39,047 bases of DNA from an uncultured Actinomycetes bacterium (lineage in GTDB: Bacteria; Actinomycetota; Acidimicrobiia; Acidimicrobiales; Microtrichaceae): assembly GCA_903873135.1 (NCBI GenBank), contig CAIQNH010000150.1:1-39047 (forward strand), read 5' to 3'. Below, one piece after another: positions 15,989 to 29,409 of this stretch. The position numbers were made by a program, and so were the translations under genes. Below the pieces are notes generated by a model that worked only from the letters and a program-made list of their open reading frames with translations, was not told where the DNA came from and did no database searches. How positions within the stretch are numbered: position 1 is the stretch's first letter; each line of letters begins with the position of its first letter.

Positions 15989-17152
15989 GTGCGGACTGCT
16001 CCTCGTGCTCGACGGTTGGTGGTGCCGCTCCTCGCTGCGGGAGTGGCCGTCGCTGCGCTCGCCTCGGGGTGCGGCGTGGCTGCGGACGACCGGGCCGCAG
16101 TGGTGCTCGGTGCCTCGGTCCCGACCGCCGTGGTGGACGAGCTCGCGAGCGACGAGGCGTTCCTGCAGGCCGTCGGTGGTGGACTCCCCGGCACCGAGTC
16201 GGTGATCCCCGGTGACTCGGCCCGGGCCGCGCTGAGCTTCGAGATCCAGCGCACGGCCGCGCAGGTGGAGCTCGAGCGGTGGGCCCCCGAGCTCGCCGGT
16301 CTGTCCGGGTCGGAGCTCGACCAGGCCGTCGGTCTCGCCGAGGCGTCGGCGACAGTGGAGCAGCAGGCACCGCCGGGACTCTCCGAGCTCGCCGTGGGTG
16401 AGCTCTCCGCCTTCGTCGCCTACACGACCCGGCTCGGCGAACGGCTGCAGGCGATCGTCGGTGGACCGGGGGGGAGCGCCTCCGAGGCCGACCTGCGGGC
16501 GCTCTACGACGGAGCTCCGGGCCTCTGGAACCGGACCTGCGTCGCCGTGGTGGCCGTCGCTGCGGAGCAGTCGGACGTGGTCGCCGAGCGGGTGTCCGCT
16601 GGTCGTTCGGTCGAGGAGGTCGTCGGCGAGGTCGACGGCGCCGAGCTGGTGTTCGACCCCGCCCGTGAGTGCGTCCCGACCGCCCAGCTGCCCGACGCCC
16701 TCCGGGAGGAGGTCGTGGGGGCGACGCCGGGCGCGACCCAGGGGCCGGTCGTGCTCTCCTCGGAGCGCACCGGTGCGATCGCAGTGTTCTTCCGGGTCGA
16801 GGGCACCGAGCGGCTCGCGTTCGAGGACCCGGCTGCGCAGGAGCAGCTCGAGGGCCTGGTGCAGAACCTCGCCTCGGCGCAGCAGCCCAGTCAGGCCGCG
16901 GGGTTCTGGTTGAACCTGATCCTGGCCGGCGGGGTGGAGGTGAACCCGCGGTACGGCCGGGCCGCCGTGGGCGTCTCGGGCTCGTTCGAGGTCGTCCCGC
17001 CGGACGCACCGGAGATCCTGGTCCCCGACCGGCCGGAGGTCCTCCCCCAGGTCCAGCCCGTGCCGGACGGCGTGGCGGTCGACCCGGTACCGGTCGAGGG
17101 AGCCCCGGCCGACCAGGTCCCGGCCGACCCCGGGACCGCGCCGTCCCCCTGA
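15989..17152 (+). CDS. SurA/PrsA-like lipoprotein, probable periplasmic chaperone
   Basis: A 387-residue predicted lipoprotein. The signal peptide is MRTAPRARR plus a hydrophobic stretch and lipobox ASGC, with Cys28 as the lipidated residue. The next 170 residues are helical and resemble SurA N-terminal chaperone domains; the middle (TCVAVVAVAAEQSDVVAERVSAG, as two segments) resembles a parvulin rotamase fold, but I cannot confirm catalytic residues. The C-terminus is Pro/Val/Asp-rich. A SurA-like gene between mfd and mazG is common in actinobacteria, which supports the call. GTG 15989 follows a TAGGAT box by 8 bases. mazG begins 4 bases after its stop. Confidence 0.75.
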   Translation: MRTAPRARRLVVPLLAAGVAVAALASGCGVAADDRAAVVLGASVPTAVVDELASDEAFLQAVGGGLPGTESVIPGDSARAALSFEIQRTAAQVELERWAPELAGLSGSELDQAVGLAEASATVEQQAPPGLSELAVGELSAFVAYTTRLGERLQAIVGGPGGSASEADLRALYDGAPGLWNRTCVAVVAVAAEQSDVVAERVSAGRSVEEVVGEVDGAELVFDPARECVPTAQLPDALREEVVGATPGATQGPVVLSSERTGAIAVFFRVEGTERLAFEDPAAQEQLEGLVQNLASAQQPSQAAGFWLNLILAGGVEVNPRYGRAAVGVSGSFEVVPPDAPEILVPDRPEVLPQVQPVPDGVAVDPVPVEGAPADQVPADPGTAPSP

Positions 17153-17156
17153 CCCG

Positions 17157-18272
17157 GTGACCGACGGGGAGCGGCCCAGGATCGACGTCGTCGGCCTCGG
17201 CCCGGCGGGTGCGGACCTGGTCAACCGGGTCACGCTCGACCTGCTGGGCGGCCCGCACCCGGTGTGGCTGCGCACGCGCCGTCACCCCGCCGTGGCGGAC
17301 CTCGAGGCCCTCGCCGGTGCCGGGTCCTTCGACGAGGTCTACGACACCTCGGACGCCATGGCCGAGGTCTACCGGCGCATCGTCGAGTCGCTGGTGCTCG
17401 ACGCATCCCGGTCGGGTCGGGTGGTCTACGCCGTCCCGGGGTCACCCGTCGTCGCCGAGCACAGCGTCGAGCTGCTGCTGGCCGACCCACGGGTCGAGGT
17501 GCACCTGCACCCGGCGTCGTCGTTCCTCGACCTCGCCTGGGTGCGGCTCGGCGTCGACCCGGTGCGCGCCGGTGTCCACGTGGTGGACGGTCACCGGTTC
17601 GCAGCGGAGGCGGCCGGCCGGGCCGGGCCGTTCCTGGTGGCGCAGTGCGACGACCGTCAGGTCCTCAGCGACGTCAAGCTCGCCGTCGAGGACCCGCCCG
17701 ACGTGGAGGTGGTGGTGCTGCACCACCTGGGGCTGCCCGACGAGCGGATCGAGCGGGTCCCCTGGGACGACCTCGACCGGGGTGCCGAGGTCGACCACCT
17801 GACGTCGTTGTGGATCCCGTCCCTCGGTGAGTCGCTCGGGGTCGGACTGGACGCCTTCGCGTCGATGGTCGTCGAGCTGCGGTCGCTCGACCCGTGGAAG
17901 GCCCAGCAGACGCACCGCAGCCTCCGGCGCTACCTGCGGGAGGAGACCGACGAACTCCTCGAGGCGATCGAGCGGTACGACCCGATCACCGGCGAGGGTG
18001 CCGACGAGCTGCGATCCGAGCTCGGTGACGTGCTCTACCAGGTGGTCTTCCACGCCGTCCTGGCCGAGGAGGCCGGCTGGTTCACGCTCGGCGACGTGGT
18101 CCGGGCGATCGACGACAAGCTGCGGTTCCGCCACCCGGAGCTCGAGGATCCCTCGGCCGTCGTCGCCGACCCGGAGGAGGCCCAGCGGCGCTGGCAGGAA
18201 CGCAAGCGGCTCGAGCGGGAACCGGCCGACGGCCCGCCGCCGTCCGGGGGCACCGGACCGACCGGGGCCTAG
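17157..18272 (+). CDS. mazG: Nucleoside triphosphate pyrophosphohydrolase MazG with N-terminal methylase-like domain
   Basis: A fusion of 371 residues. Residues 1-215 or so form a tetrapyrrole (corrin/porphyrin) methylase-like domain (IDVVGLGPAGADLVNRVT; VYAVPGSPVVAEHSVELLL), as in Bacillus YabN. Residues 235-330 form the all-alpha MazG domain, with the metal-binding pattern EETDEL...ELGDVLYQVVFHA and KLRFRHPEL. MazG hydrolyses NTPs, including damaged or non-canonical ones, to NMP and pyrophosphate. The usual RxxCPWD entry motif is reduced to SLDPWKAQQTH. The methylase domain's substrate in such fusions is unknown. It ends in TAG, which starts the ino1 -10 box. Confidence 0.9.
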   Translation: MTDGERPRIDVVGLGPAGADLVNRVTLDLLGGPHPVWLRTRRHPAVADLEALAGAGSFDEVYDTSDAMAEVYRRIVESLVLDASRSGRVVYAVPGSPVVAEHSVELLLADPRVEVHLHPASSFLDLAWVRLGVDPVRAGVHVVDGHRFAAEAAGRAGPFLVAQCDDRQVLSDVKLAVEDPPDVEVVVLHHLGLPDERIERVPWDDLDRGAEVDHLTSLWIPSLGESLGVGLDAFASMVVELRSLDPWKAQQTHRSLRRYLREETDELLEAIERYDPITGEGADELRSELGDVLYQVVFHAVLAEEAGWFTLGDVVRAIDDKLRFRHPELEDPSAVVADPEEAQRRWQERKRLEREPADGPPPSGGTGPTGA

Positions 18273-18275
18273 AGT
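18270..18275 (+). promoter_or_regulatory. -10 box TAGAGT for leaderless ino1
   Basis: TAGAGT starts with the mazG stop codon and ends 7 bases before ATG 18283. No ribosome-binding site is visible. Confidence 0.5.
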
Positions 18276-18282
18276 GCCCACC

Positions 18283-19584
<1,302 letters not shown>

Positions 19585-19616
19585 GGCAGCGGCTCCCTGC
19601 GCCACCGCTGCGCTGG

Positions 19617-19622
19617 CAGACT
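19617..19622 (+). promoter_or_regulatory. -10-like CAGACT for the P450 gene
   Basis: CAGACT with a 6-base spacer to ATG 19629; one mismatch to TANNNT. Identical hexamer to that upstream of the acetyltransferase at 7066. Confidence 0.35.
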
Positions 19623-19628
19623 GGCGAG

Positions 19629-20843
19629 ATGACACCGCCGACCACCACGTCCCGGCCCGAGGTCGACCTCCTGGAGCCGACCTTCTACCAGGGTGACCCG
19701 CACCCGGCCTTCACCTGGATGCGTGCCAACGAGCCGGTGTACCGGGACGAGGCCAACGGACTGTGGGCCGTCACCCGCCACGCCGACGTGCTCGCCGTCG
19801 AGCGTGACAGCGCCACCTTCGTCTCCGGGCGCGGCTACCGGTCGTTCCACGAGCCGATGGAGAACAACATCATCGCCCTCGACGATCCCGAGCACGTGGC
19901 GCAGCGGCGACTGGTGTCGGATCGGTTCACCCCGAGGGCGGTCCGGTCGCACGAGGAGTGGCTCAGCGCCACGATCGACTCGCTGCTCGAGCCGCTCGCC
20001 GACGGTGCGGAGTTCGACGCCGTCACGGCGCTGGCGGCGCAGTTGCCGTGTCGGTTGACGGCCCGACTCCTCGGCTTCCCCGAGGACCGCTGGGCCGACG
20101 TCCAGTCGTGGTCCGAGCGGCTGATGCGCTACGACATGGTCCACCGGGACCAGTCGGCCGCCGAGGGGTCGTTCACGGCGATCGTCGAGTTCGCCACCCT
20201 GCTCGCCGAGATCGCCCCGGAGCGACGGGGCTGCCCGATGGACGACCTGGTCTCGGTGTGGACGAACGCCGAGCTCCCCGGCGGCCTGCCCTACGACTTC
20301 GAGCGCTTGATCAACGAGGTCGGCCTGTTCATCGCCGGAGGTGCCGAGACGACCCGGACGGCCATCGCCCACGGCCTGCACATCTTCTCCCAGCACCCGG
20401 ACCAGTGGGAGCGGCTCGCCGCTGACCCCGACCTGGTCGCCTCCGGTGTCGAGGAGCTCATCCGGTGGGTGACGCCGCTCAACAACTTCTTCCGCACCGC
20501 GGTCGCGGACGCGCGGATCGGTGAGCAACCGGTGGCCGAGGGCGACCGGATCATCCTCCTCTACCCGTCGGCCAACCGGGACGAGGACGTCTTCGACGAC
20601 CCGTTCACGTTCGACGTCGGCCGATCGCCGAACCCCCACGTCTCCTTCGGCTACGGGACCCACTTCTGCATCGGCGCCAACCTGGCGCGCTACGAACTCC
20701 GGATGCTCTTCGGGGAGCTCACCCGTCGCTTCGAGCCACCGGTGGCGCTCGGTCCCTGCGAGGTGGAGGCCAACATCTTCGCCCGGTCCGTGACCTCCTT
20801 CCCCTGCTCGCTCACGCCCCGGCGGGCGGACGGAGACCAGTGA
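19629..20843 (+). CDS. Cytochrome P450
   Basis: A soluble bacterial-type (class I) P450 monooxygenase of 404 residues. I-helix motif AGGAETTRTAIAHG (oxygen-activating Thr), ExxR in EELIRWV, and the haem loop FGYGTHFCIGANLAR with Cys347 as the iron ligand. It resembles the large actinobacterial CYP families acting on lipids, sterols or terpenoids (for example CYP125/142-like), but I cannot assign a family or substrate. No ferredoxin or reductase gene is nearby, so electrons must come from elsewhere. ATG 19629 is 6 bases after CAGACT. Confidence 0.93.
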   Translation: MTPPTTTSRPEVDLLEPTFYQGDPHPAFTWMRANEPVYRDEANGLWAVTRHADVLAVERDSATFVSGRGYRSFHEPMENNIIALDDPEHVAQRRLVSDRFTPRAVRSHEEWLSATIDSLLEPLADGAEFDAVTALAAQLPCRLTARLLGFPEDRWADVQSWSERLMRYDMVHRDQSAAEGSFTAIVEFATLLAEIAPERRGCPMDDLVSVWTNAELPGGLPYDFERLINEVGLFIAGGAETTRTAIAHGLHIFSQHPDQWERLAADPDLVASGVEELIRWVTPLNNFFRTAVADARIGEQPVAEGDRIILLYPSANRDEDVFDDPFTFDVGRSPNPHVSFGYGTHFCIGANLARYELRMLFGELTRRFEPPVALGPCEVEANIFARSVTSFPCSLTPRRADGDQ

Positions 20844-20849
20844 CCTGCT

Positions 20850-20862
20850 CGGGGCCTCCCCG
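20850..20862 (+). terminator. Small hairpin after the P450 gene
   Basis: CGGGG, loop CCT, CCCCG, 6 bases after the P450 stop. Short and without a T-tract, so weak. Confidence 0.3.
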
Positions 20863-20868
20863 GCGGGT

Positions 20869-20874
20869 CACAAT
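20869..20874 (+). promoter_or_regulatory. -10 box CACAAT for leaderless acyltransferase
   Basis: CACAAT differs from TANNNT at one base and is AT-rich in a GC-rich setting. It is 6 bases before GTG 20881. Confidence 0.45.
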
Positions 20875-20880
20875 GATCGG

Positions 20881-24679
<3,799 letters not shown>

Positions 24680-24758
24680 CCCGGGCCGACCGGACCGCTC
24701 CCCGTGGGGGCCGGCGCCGTCGCACCCCCACCCGACCCGAGCACGACGAGGACGCCCC

Positions 24759-25730
24759 GTGGACCCGAACGACCGAACCGCACCCATCATCGCCGAGGGG
24801 CTCGTCCGGGCGTTCGGCGACGTCCGAGCGGTCGACGGGGTCGACCTCGAGGTCGCCGACGGCGAGGTCTTCGGGTTCCTCGGCCCCAACGGAGCGGGCA
24901 AGTCGACGACGGTCCGGATGCTCACCACCCTCCTGCGTCCGACCGGCGGTCGGGCCGTCGTCGCCGGTCACGACGTCGTCCGGGAGGCGGCCGAGGTGCG
25001 GTTCTCCATCGGGGTCGCCCTGCAGGACGCCTCGATCGACCCGCTGATGACCGGCCGGGAGCTCCTGCACCTGCAGGCGACCCTGTACGGGATCGGTCGT
25101 CAGGCCGGTCGCGCCCGGAGCGAGGAGCTGCTCGATCGGGTCGGACTCACCGACGCCGCCGACCGGCTCGTCGGCGGCTACTCCGGGGGCATGCGCCGAC
25201 GGCTCGACCTGGCGCTCGCGCTCATGCACGAGCCGTCCATCCTGTTCCTGGACGAACCGACCACCGGGTTGGACCCGATGAGCCGGGTCAACCTGTGGGA
25301 CGAGGTCCGTCGACTGAACTCCGAGCACGGCACGACCGTGTTCCTCACCACCCAGTACCTCGAGGAGGCCGACGAGCTCGCCCACCGGGTCGCGATCATC
25401 GACCAGGGCCGGATCGTCCGGGAGGGTGCCCCGTCGACGCTCAAGGCGCAGGTCGGACTGCCGACCCTGCTGGTCGACGTGGACCCGGGGAACGAGGAGG
25501 CGGCGCACACGGCGCTGGCGACGGTGGGCGAGTTCCGGCCCGCCCGGGCCGGGCGGGTGGCGATCGGTCTGTTCGAGGGGGCCTCCGGTGCGGCCGAGGC
25601 CGTGCGCGTGCTCGACGCCGCCGGCATCACCATCCACCACATGGAGCTGAACACGCCGACCCTCGACGACGTGTTCGCCGAGGCGACCGGGCGACGTCTC
25701 GAGGGTGCCGCCGACGAGGACGCCGGGTGA
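24759..25730 (+). CDS. ABC-2 type transporter ATP-binding protein (DrrA-like)
   Basis: A single nucleotide-binding domain protein of 323 residues. Walker A GPNGAGKST (about 43-51), Q-loop region VALQDASIDPLMTG, signature YSGGMRRRLDLALAL (about 140), Walker B ILFLDEPTTGLDP (about 162), switch His in TTQYLEEADELAHR. The C-terminal 90 residues match the DUF4162-type extension of DrrA-like exporters. GTG 24759 has GAGGA six bases upstream; it opens a three-gene exporter with the two permeases that follow, coupled by GTGA overlaps. The substrate is unknown; the family exports drugs, lipids and antibiotics. Confidence 0.93.
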   Translation: MDPNDRTAPIIAEGLVRAFGDVRAVDGVDLEVADGEVFGFLGPNGAGKSTTVRMLTTLLRPTGGRAVVAGHDVVREAAEVRFSIGVALQDASIDPLMTGRELLHLQATLYGIGRQAGRARSEELLDRVGLTDAADRLVGGYSGGMRRRLDLALALMHEPSILFLDEPTTGLDPMSRVNLWDEVRRLNSEHGTTVFLTTQYLEEADELAHRVAIIDQGRIVREGAPSTLKAQVGLPTLLVDVDPGNEEAAHTALATVGEFRPARAGRVAIGLFEGASGAAEAVRVLDAAGITIHHMELNTPTLDDVFAEATGRRLEGAADEDAG

Positions 25731-26512
25731 AGGTCCCCGTCGGTCCGCAGCTCGCGGCGCTCAGCCGCCGTGCCGTGCTGCGCTTCGCCCGGCAGCCGAG
25801 CTCCTGGGCCCCGGCGACCATCTTCCCGCTCCTGCTGGTGGCGGTGAACTCCTCGGCCATGGCCCGCGTGGCCGAGATCCCCGGGGTGGTCCCGCCCGGT
25901 ACGACCTTCCTGATGTTCCTCCTCCCCGCAGCGATCGTGCAGGGGGTGCTGTTCGGGGGGATCAACGGCGGGTCGGAACTCGCCACCGACATCCAGGGCG
26001 GTTTCTTCGACCGGCTCGTCGCCTCTCCGGTCAGCCGCCCGGCGATCCTGCTCGGCCGGCTCGCCGGCGCGGTCGCCTTCGGCGTGTTCCAGGCCGTGTT
26101 CTTCCAGCTGATCCTCTGGCCCTTCGGTGCCCAGGTGGTCGCCGGCCCGGCGGGTCGGGCGACGCTGGTGGTGAGCGCCGCGGTGCTGTCGCTCGGTGTG
26201 GGATCCGTCGCCGCCGGGTTGGCAGCCAGGACCGGTCAGCCCGAGGCGGTCCAGGGGTTCTTCCCGCTCCTGTTCATCCTGTTGTTCCTCTCGTCGGCGT
26301 TCTTCCCGACGCAGCTCATGTCGGGCTGGTACCAGGTGGTGGCCGAGCACAACCCGATCACCTGGATGGTCGACGGGATGCGGACCCTGGTGCTGGAGGG
26401 CTGGTCGTGGTCGGCTGCGATCGCCGCCGTGGGTGTGCCCGCCGCGGTCTGCGTGGTCGGCATGCTGTTCGCCACCCGGCAGCTCGACCGTCGCCTGGCG
26501 GTGGCGTCGTGA
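25727..26512 (+). CDS. ABC-2 type permease, first subunit
   Basis: A 261-residue membrane protein with about six helices, matching ABC-2 permeases of the DrrB type: FARQPSSWAPATIFPLLLVAV, the cytoplasmic GGSELATDIQGGFFDRLVASPVSR (split here into its two halves), and NPITWMVDGMRTLVLEG near the C-terminus. The GTG overlaps the ATPase stop (GTGA). It would pair with the second permease to form the membrane channel. Confidence 0.9.
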   Translation: MKVPVGPQLAALSRRAVLRFARQPSSWAPATIFPLLLVAVNSSAMARVAEIPGVVPPGTTFLMFLLPAAIVQGVLFGGINGGSELATDIQGGFFDRLVASPVSRPAILLGRLAGAVAFGVFQAVFFQLILWPFGAQVVAGPAGRATLVVSAAVLSLGVGSVAAGLAARTGQPEAVQGFFPLLFILLFLSSAFFPTQLMSGWYQVVAEHNPITWMVDGMRTLVLEGWSWSAAIAAVGVPAAVCVVGMLFATRQLDRRLAVAS

Positions 26513-27300
26513 CCGCTGCGGTGGGTCGCCGTCGGGTTCCCCCGTGGCCGCTGGTCCGGCAGGTGCTGCACCGCAGCGCCACGTCGCTGAAGCGCATCCC
26601 GGCGGGGATCATCCCCGTGATCGTCATGCCGATCTTCTTCACCGTGGCCTTCTCCGGCACGTTCAGCGGCCTGACCGAGCTGCCCGGCTACCCGACCGAC
26701 AACATCCTCAACTGGATGATCCCGTACGCCTGCCTGCAGTCGGCGAGCTTCGCCGCCCTGGCCTCGGCGTTCTCGCTGGGTCGCGACCTCGAGGGCGGGT
26801 TCTACGACCGACTCCTGCTGGCGCCGGCGCCGCGGTGGACGGTCCCGACGGCCAGCATCCTGTGGGCGATGATCCGGGCGCTGCTGCCGCTGACGATCAC
26901 GCTGACCCTCGGCGTGCTCGGAGGCATGACGTTCCCCGGAGGGTTGGCTGCCGTGTGGTGGCTGGCGGTGGGCTCGTTCTCGGTCGCAGCACTCGGCTCC
27001 CTGTGGGGCCTCGGCGTGATGTACCGGGTGCAACGTCAGTCCGCGGGCGGTCTGGTCCAGATCGGACTGTTCGTGGTGATGTTCCTCTCGGTCGGCACGG
27101 TCCCCCTCGACCTCCAGGAGGGTTGGCTGCCCTACGTCGCCCGGTGGAACCCGGTGACCTACATCCTCGACATGGCCCGGACGGGGTTCATCGGCACGCC
27201 CGAGTGGTCGGCGATCTGGCCGGGGCTGCTGGCGGTCGCGGTCGGTGGGGCGCTGCTCGCTTGGTGGGCCGAGCGGGGATGGCGCAGGCTGGTGCCGTGA
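26509..27300 (+). CDS. ABC-2 type permease, second subunit
   Basis: A 263-residue permease homologous in layout to its upstream neighbour: SLKRIPAGIIPVIVMPIFF (first helix), GRDLEGGFYDRLLLAP (coupling-helix region), WNPVTYILDMARTGFIG, and a C-terminal helix ending WWAERGWRRLVP. The shared motifs GGF(F/Y)DRL and NP(I/V)T indicate an old tandem duplication. GTG 26509 and the next gene's GTG both sit in GTGA overlaps, tying the exporter to DUF501-ppx translation. Confidence 0.9.
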   Translation: MTAAVGRRRVPPWPLVRQVLHRSATSLKRIPAGIIPVIVMPIFFTVAFSGTFSGLTELPGYPTDNILNWMIPYACLQSASFAALASAFSLGRDLEGGFYDRLLLAPAPRWTVPTASILWAMIRALLPLTITLTLGVLGGMTFPGGLAAVWWLAVGSFSVAALGSLWGLGVMYRVQRQSAGGLVQIGLFVVMFLSVGTVPLDLQEGWLPYVARWNPVTYILDMARTGFIGTPEWSAIWPGLLAVAVGGALLAWWAERGWRRLVP

Positions 27301-27821
27301 CGACGGTGCGGCCCTCCCGGTCCGAGACGTGCGATCCCACGCCGGGGGACGTGGCGGCAGTGCGCGAGCGGCTCGGCCGTGAGCCCCAGGCCGGGTTCCG
27401 TGTCGTGGTCCGACGGCCCGACGGGTCGCCGGTGGTGATCCGCAACGAGCCGCTGCTCGACGACGGCACGCCGATGCCGACCCGGTACTGGCTGGTCGAC
27501 CCGGAGCTCGCCCGGGCGGTCGGGACCCTCGAGGCCGAGGGGGGTGTCGACCGGTCCGAGTCCGAGGTCGACGCCGCCGAACTGGCGGAGGCGCACCGAC
27601 GGGCGTCCGCCGAGCGCACGGCGGCACTGCCCGCGGGTCACGACGGGCCGTCGCCCTCGGGCGGGGTCGGCGGGACGAGGCGCGGCGTGAAGTGCCTGCA
27701 CGCCCACCTGGCCAACCACCTGGCCGGAGGCGAGGACCCGGTCGGGGTCTGGGTCCTCGACCGGCTCGGTCCGCTGGGCGACCCGTTCCGCCCGGGTGGG
27801 GCACCGGTGGACCGGTCGTGA
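27297..27821 (+). CDS. DUF501 family protein
   Basis: A 174-residue protein of the uncharacterised DUF501 family, present beside ftsB and ppx in most actinobacteria (Rv1025 type in M. tuberculosis). Visible pattern: DVAAVRERLGREPQAGFRVV; VIRNEPLLDDGTPMPTRYWL; a variable Glu/Ala-rich middle; and the conserved end with VKCLHAHLANHLAGG and DPVGVWVLD. No catalytic motif or membrane segment is visible; the Cys-His-His cluster (CLHAHLANHL) might bind a metal, which is inference. Both ends overlap neighbours by GTGA. Confidence 0.9.
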   Translation: MTTVRPSRSETCDPTPGDVAAVRERLGREPQAGFRVVVRRPDGSPVVIRNEPLLDDGTPMPTRYWLVDPELARAVGTLEAEGGVDRSESEVDAAELAEAHRRASAERTAALPAGHDGPSPSGGVGGTRRGVKCLHAHLANHLAGGEDPVGVWVLDRLGPLGDPFRPGGAPVDRS

Positions 27822-28771
27822 GCGCCGTCGCCGCGATCGACTGCGGTACCAACTCGGTCCGCCTGCTGGTCGCCGACGCAGACGGCACGCCACGGGAGCG
27901 GCTCATGCGGATCACCCGGCTGGGCCAGGGCGTCGACCGGACGGGTCGGCTCGCCGACGAGGCCCTGGAACGGACGCTCGATGTGCTGCGTGAGTACCGT
28001 CGGGTGGCCGACACCCACGGGGTGACCAGCCTGCGGATGGCGGCCACCTCGGCGTCGCGCGACGCCGCCAACCGCGACGAGTTCTTCGACGCAGCCGAGG
28101 CGATCCTCGGTGTCCGCCCGGAGCTGCTGTCGGGAGCGGAGGAGGCCGACGCCTCCTTCCGGGGCGCGACGGCCGGGTTGGATCCCGGGCTCGGGCCGTT
28201 CCTGGTGGTCGACATCGGTGGGGGCTCGACCGAGTTCGCGGTCGGGTCCACCCGGGCCGACGGATCGGCGGTGCTCGAGGGTGCGGTGTCGATCGACGTG
28301 GGGTGCGTCCGCATGACCGAGAAGTTCCTCCACCACGACCCGCCCCTGCCCGAGGAGCTCTCGAACTGTCTCGGGGAGGTGGCGTTGCACCTCGACGACG
28401 TCCAGCGGGAGCTCCCAGCGCTGGCGTCGGTGTCGACGTTCGTCGGTCTGGCGGGGACGGTCACCAACGTCGCAGCGGTCGAGCTGGGACTGGCGACCTA
28501 CGACCCGGAGCGGATCCACCACTTCCTGCTCACCAAGGACGCCGCCGAGGACGTCTTCCGCACCCTCGCCACCGAGTCCCTCGCCGAACGGGTCCACAAC
28601 CCGGGACTCGAGGCGGCCCGGGCGGACGTGATCGTGGGGGGCCTGTGCGTGCTGGTGTCGGTGTTCCGGTGCCTCGACCTGCGCGAGTGCCTGGTGTCGG
28701 AGTCCGACATCCTCGACGGCCTGGTCGCCGGGCTCGTCGGTCCTGCGGCCGGTGGAGCCCCGGATCGGTAG
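27818..28771 (+). CDS. ppx: Ppx/GppA-family exopolyphosphatase
   Basis: Ppx/GppA enzymes remove terminal phosphate from polyphosphate or from pppGpp, linking phosphate stores to the stringent response. Its 317 residues make it the short two-domain form, like M. tuberculosis Rv1026 (PPX2). Motifs of the ASKHA ATPase fold: AIDCGTNSVRLLVAD (6-20), SGAEEADASFRG, VVDIGGGSTEFAVG (about 130) and GLAGTVTNVAAV (about 209). GTG 27818 overlaps the DUF501 stop. It ends in TAG, the first half of the next gene's TAGGCT box. Confidence 0.93.
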   Translation: MSAVAAIDCGTNSVRLLVADADGTPRERLMRITRLGQGVDRTGRLADEALERTLDVLREYRRVADTHGVTSLRMAATSASRDAANRDEFFDAAEAILGVRPELLSGAEEADASFRGATAGLDPGLGPFLVVDIGGGSTEFAVGSTRADGSAVLEGAVSIDVGCVRMTEKFLHHDPPLPEELSNCLGEVALHLDDVQRELPALASVSTFVGLAGTVTNVAAVELGLATYDPERIHHFLLTKDAAEDVFRTLATESLAERVHNPGLEAARADVIVGGLCVLVSVFRCLDLRECLVSESDILDGLVAGLVGPAAGGAPDR

Positions 28772-28774
28772 GCT
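28769..28774 (+). promoter_or_regulatory. -10 box TAGGCT for leaderless GNAT gene
   Basis: TAGGCT begins with the ppx stop codon and lies 8 bases before ATG 28783. Confidence 0.45.
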
Positions 28775-28782
28775 CGGCGGCG

Positions 28783-29409
28783 ATGCTGCGTCGACGAGCG
28801 GGGGCCGAGGTCGAGGGGTCGGTGGTGCTCCAGGGCCGACGCGTCCTGCTCCGACCGCTGGTGCTGCACGACTTCGAACAGTGGCGGGACGTCCGGCGTC
28901 GCTGCCAGGAGTGGTTGGTGGTCTGGGAGCCACGACGGGACCCGACCCAGCCCGACACCGTGGAGAGCCGACAGGCCTTCAGCGCCCGGTGCTCGATCCG
29001 GGCCCGGGAGATCCAGCTCGGCACCGGGTACGGCTTCGGGATCTTCGTCGACGGTGCGTTCTCCGGCGAGATCAACGTGAACTCGATCCACCGCGGGGCC
29101 CACCAGAGCGCCTACGTGGGCTACTGGATCGACGAGCGTCTGGCGGGCCAGGGCTACATGCCCGAGTCGGTCGTGGTGGTCCTGCGGTTCTGCTTCGAGG
29201 AGCTGGGGCTGCACCGGCTCCAGATCTCGATCATCCCCCGCAACCACTCCTCCCGGCGGGTGGTGGAGAAGCTCGGTCTGCGGGCCGAGGGCGTCGCCGA
29301 GCGCTACCTGGAGATCAACGGCGTGTGGGAGGACCACATCCGCTACGCGATGACCTCCGAGGAGTGGGTCGAGCGTCGCGACGAGCTCGTCACGAACTGG
29401 ATCCTCTGA
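28783..29409 (+). CDS. RimJ-like GNAT N-acetyltransferase
   Basis: A 208-residue protein of the RimJ/RimL GNAT group, which acetylates protein N-termini (ribosomal proteins in E. coli) or small amines. Pattern: VLLRPLVLHDFEQWRDVR; GFGIFVDGAFSGEINVNSI; VGYWIDERLAGQGYMPESV (acetyl-CoA loop, a G-Q-G-Y variant of Q/RxxGxG/A); FCFEELGLHRLQISI; PRNHSSRRVVEKLGL; and GVWEDHIRYAM. ATG 28783 follows TAGGCT by 8 bases. Its 3' end overlaps the convergent crotonase gene by 20 bases. Confidence 0.9.
   Translation: MLRRRAGAEVEGSVVLQGRRVLLRPLVLHDFEQWRDVRRRCQEWLVVWEPRRDPTQPDTVESRQAFSARCSIRAREIQLGTGYGFGIFVDGAFSGEINVNSIHRGAHQSAYVGYWIDERLAGQGYMPESVVVVLRFCFEELGLHRLQISIIPRNHSSRRVVEKLGLRAEGVAERYLEINGVWEDHIRYAMTSEEWVERRDELVTNWIL

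Noticed and set aside
12282-17285. A 1667-codon open frame on the minus strand opposite pth, mfd and mazG
   Set aside because: Arg/Pro/Gly/His-rich, no recognisable domain, and exactly antisense to well-supported genes; such frames are usual in about 70% GC DNA.
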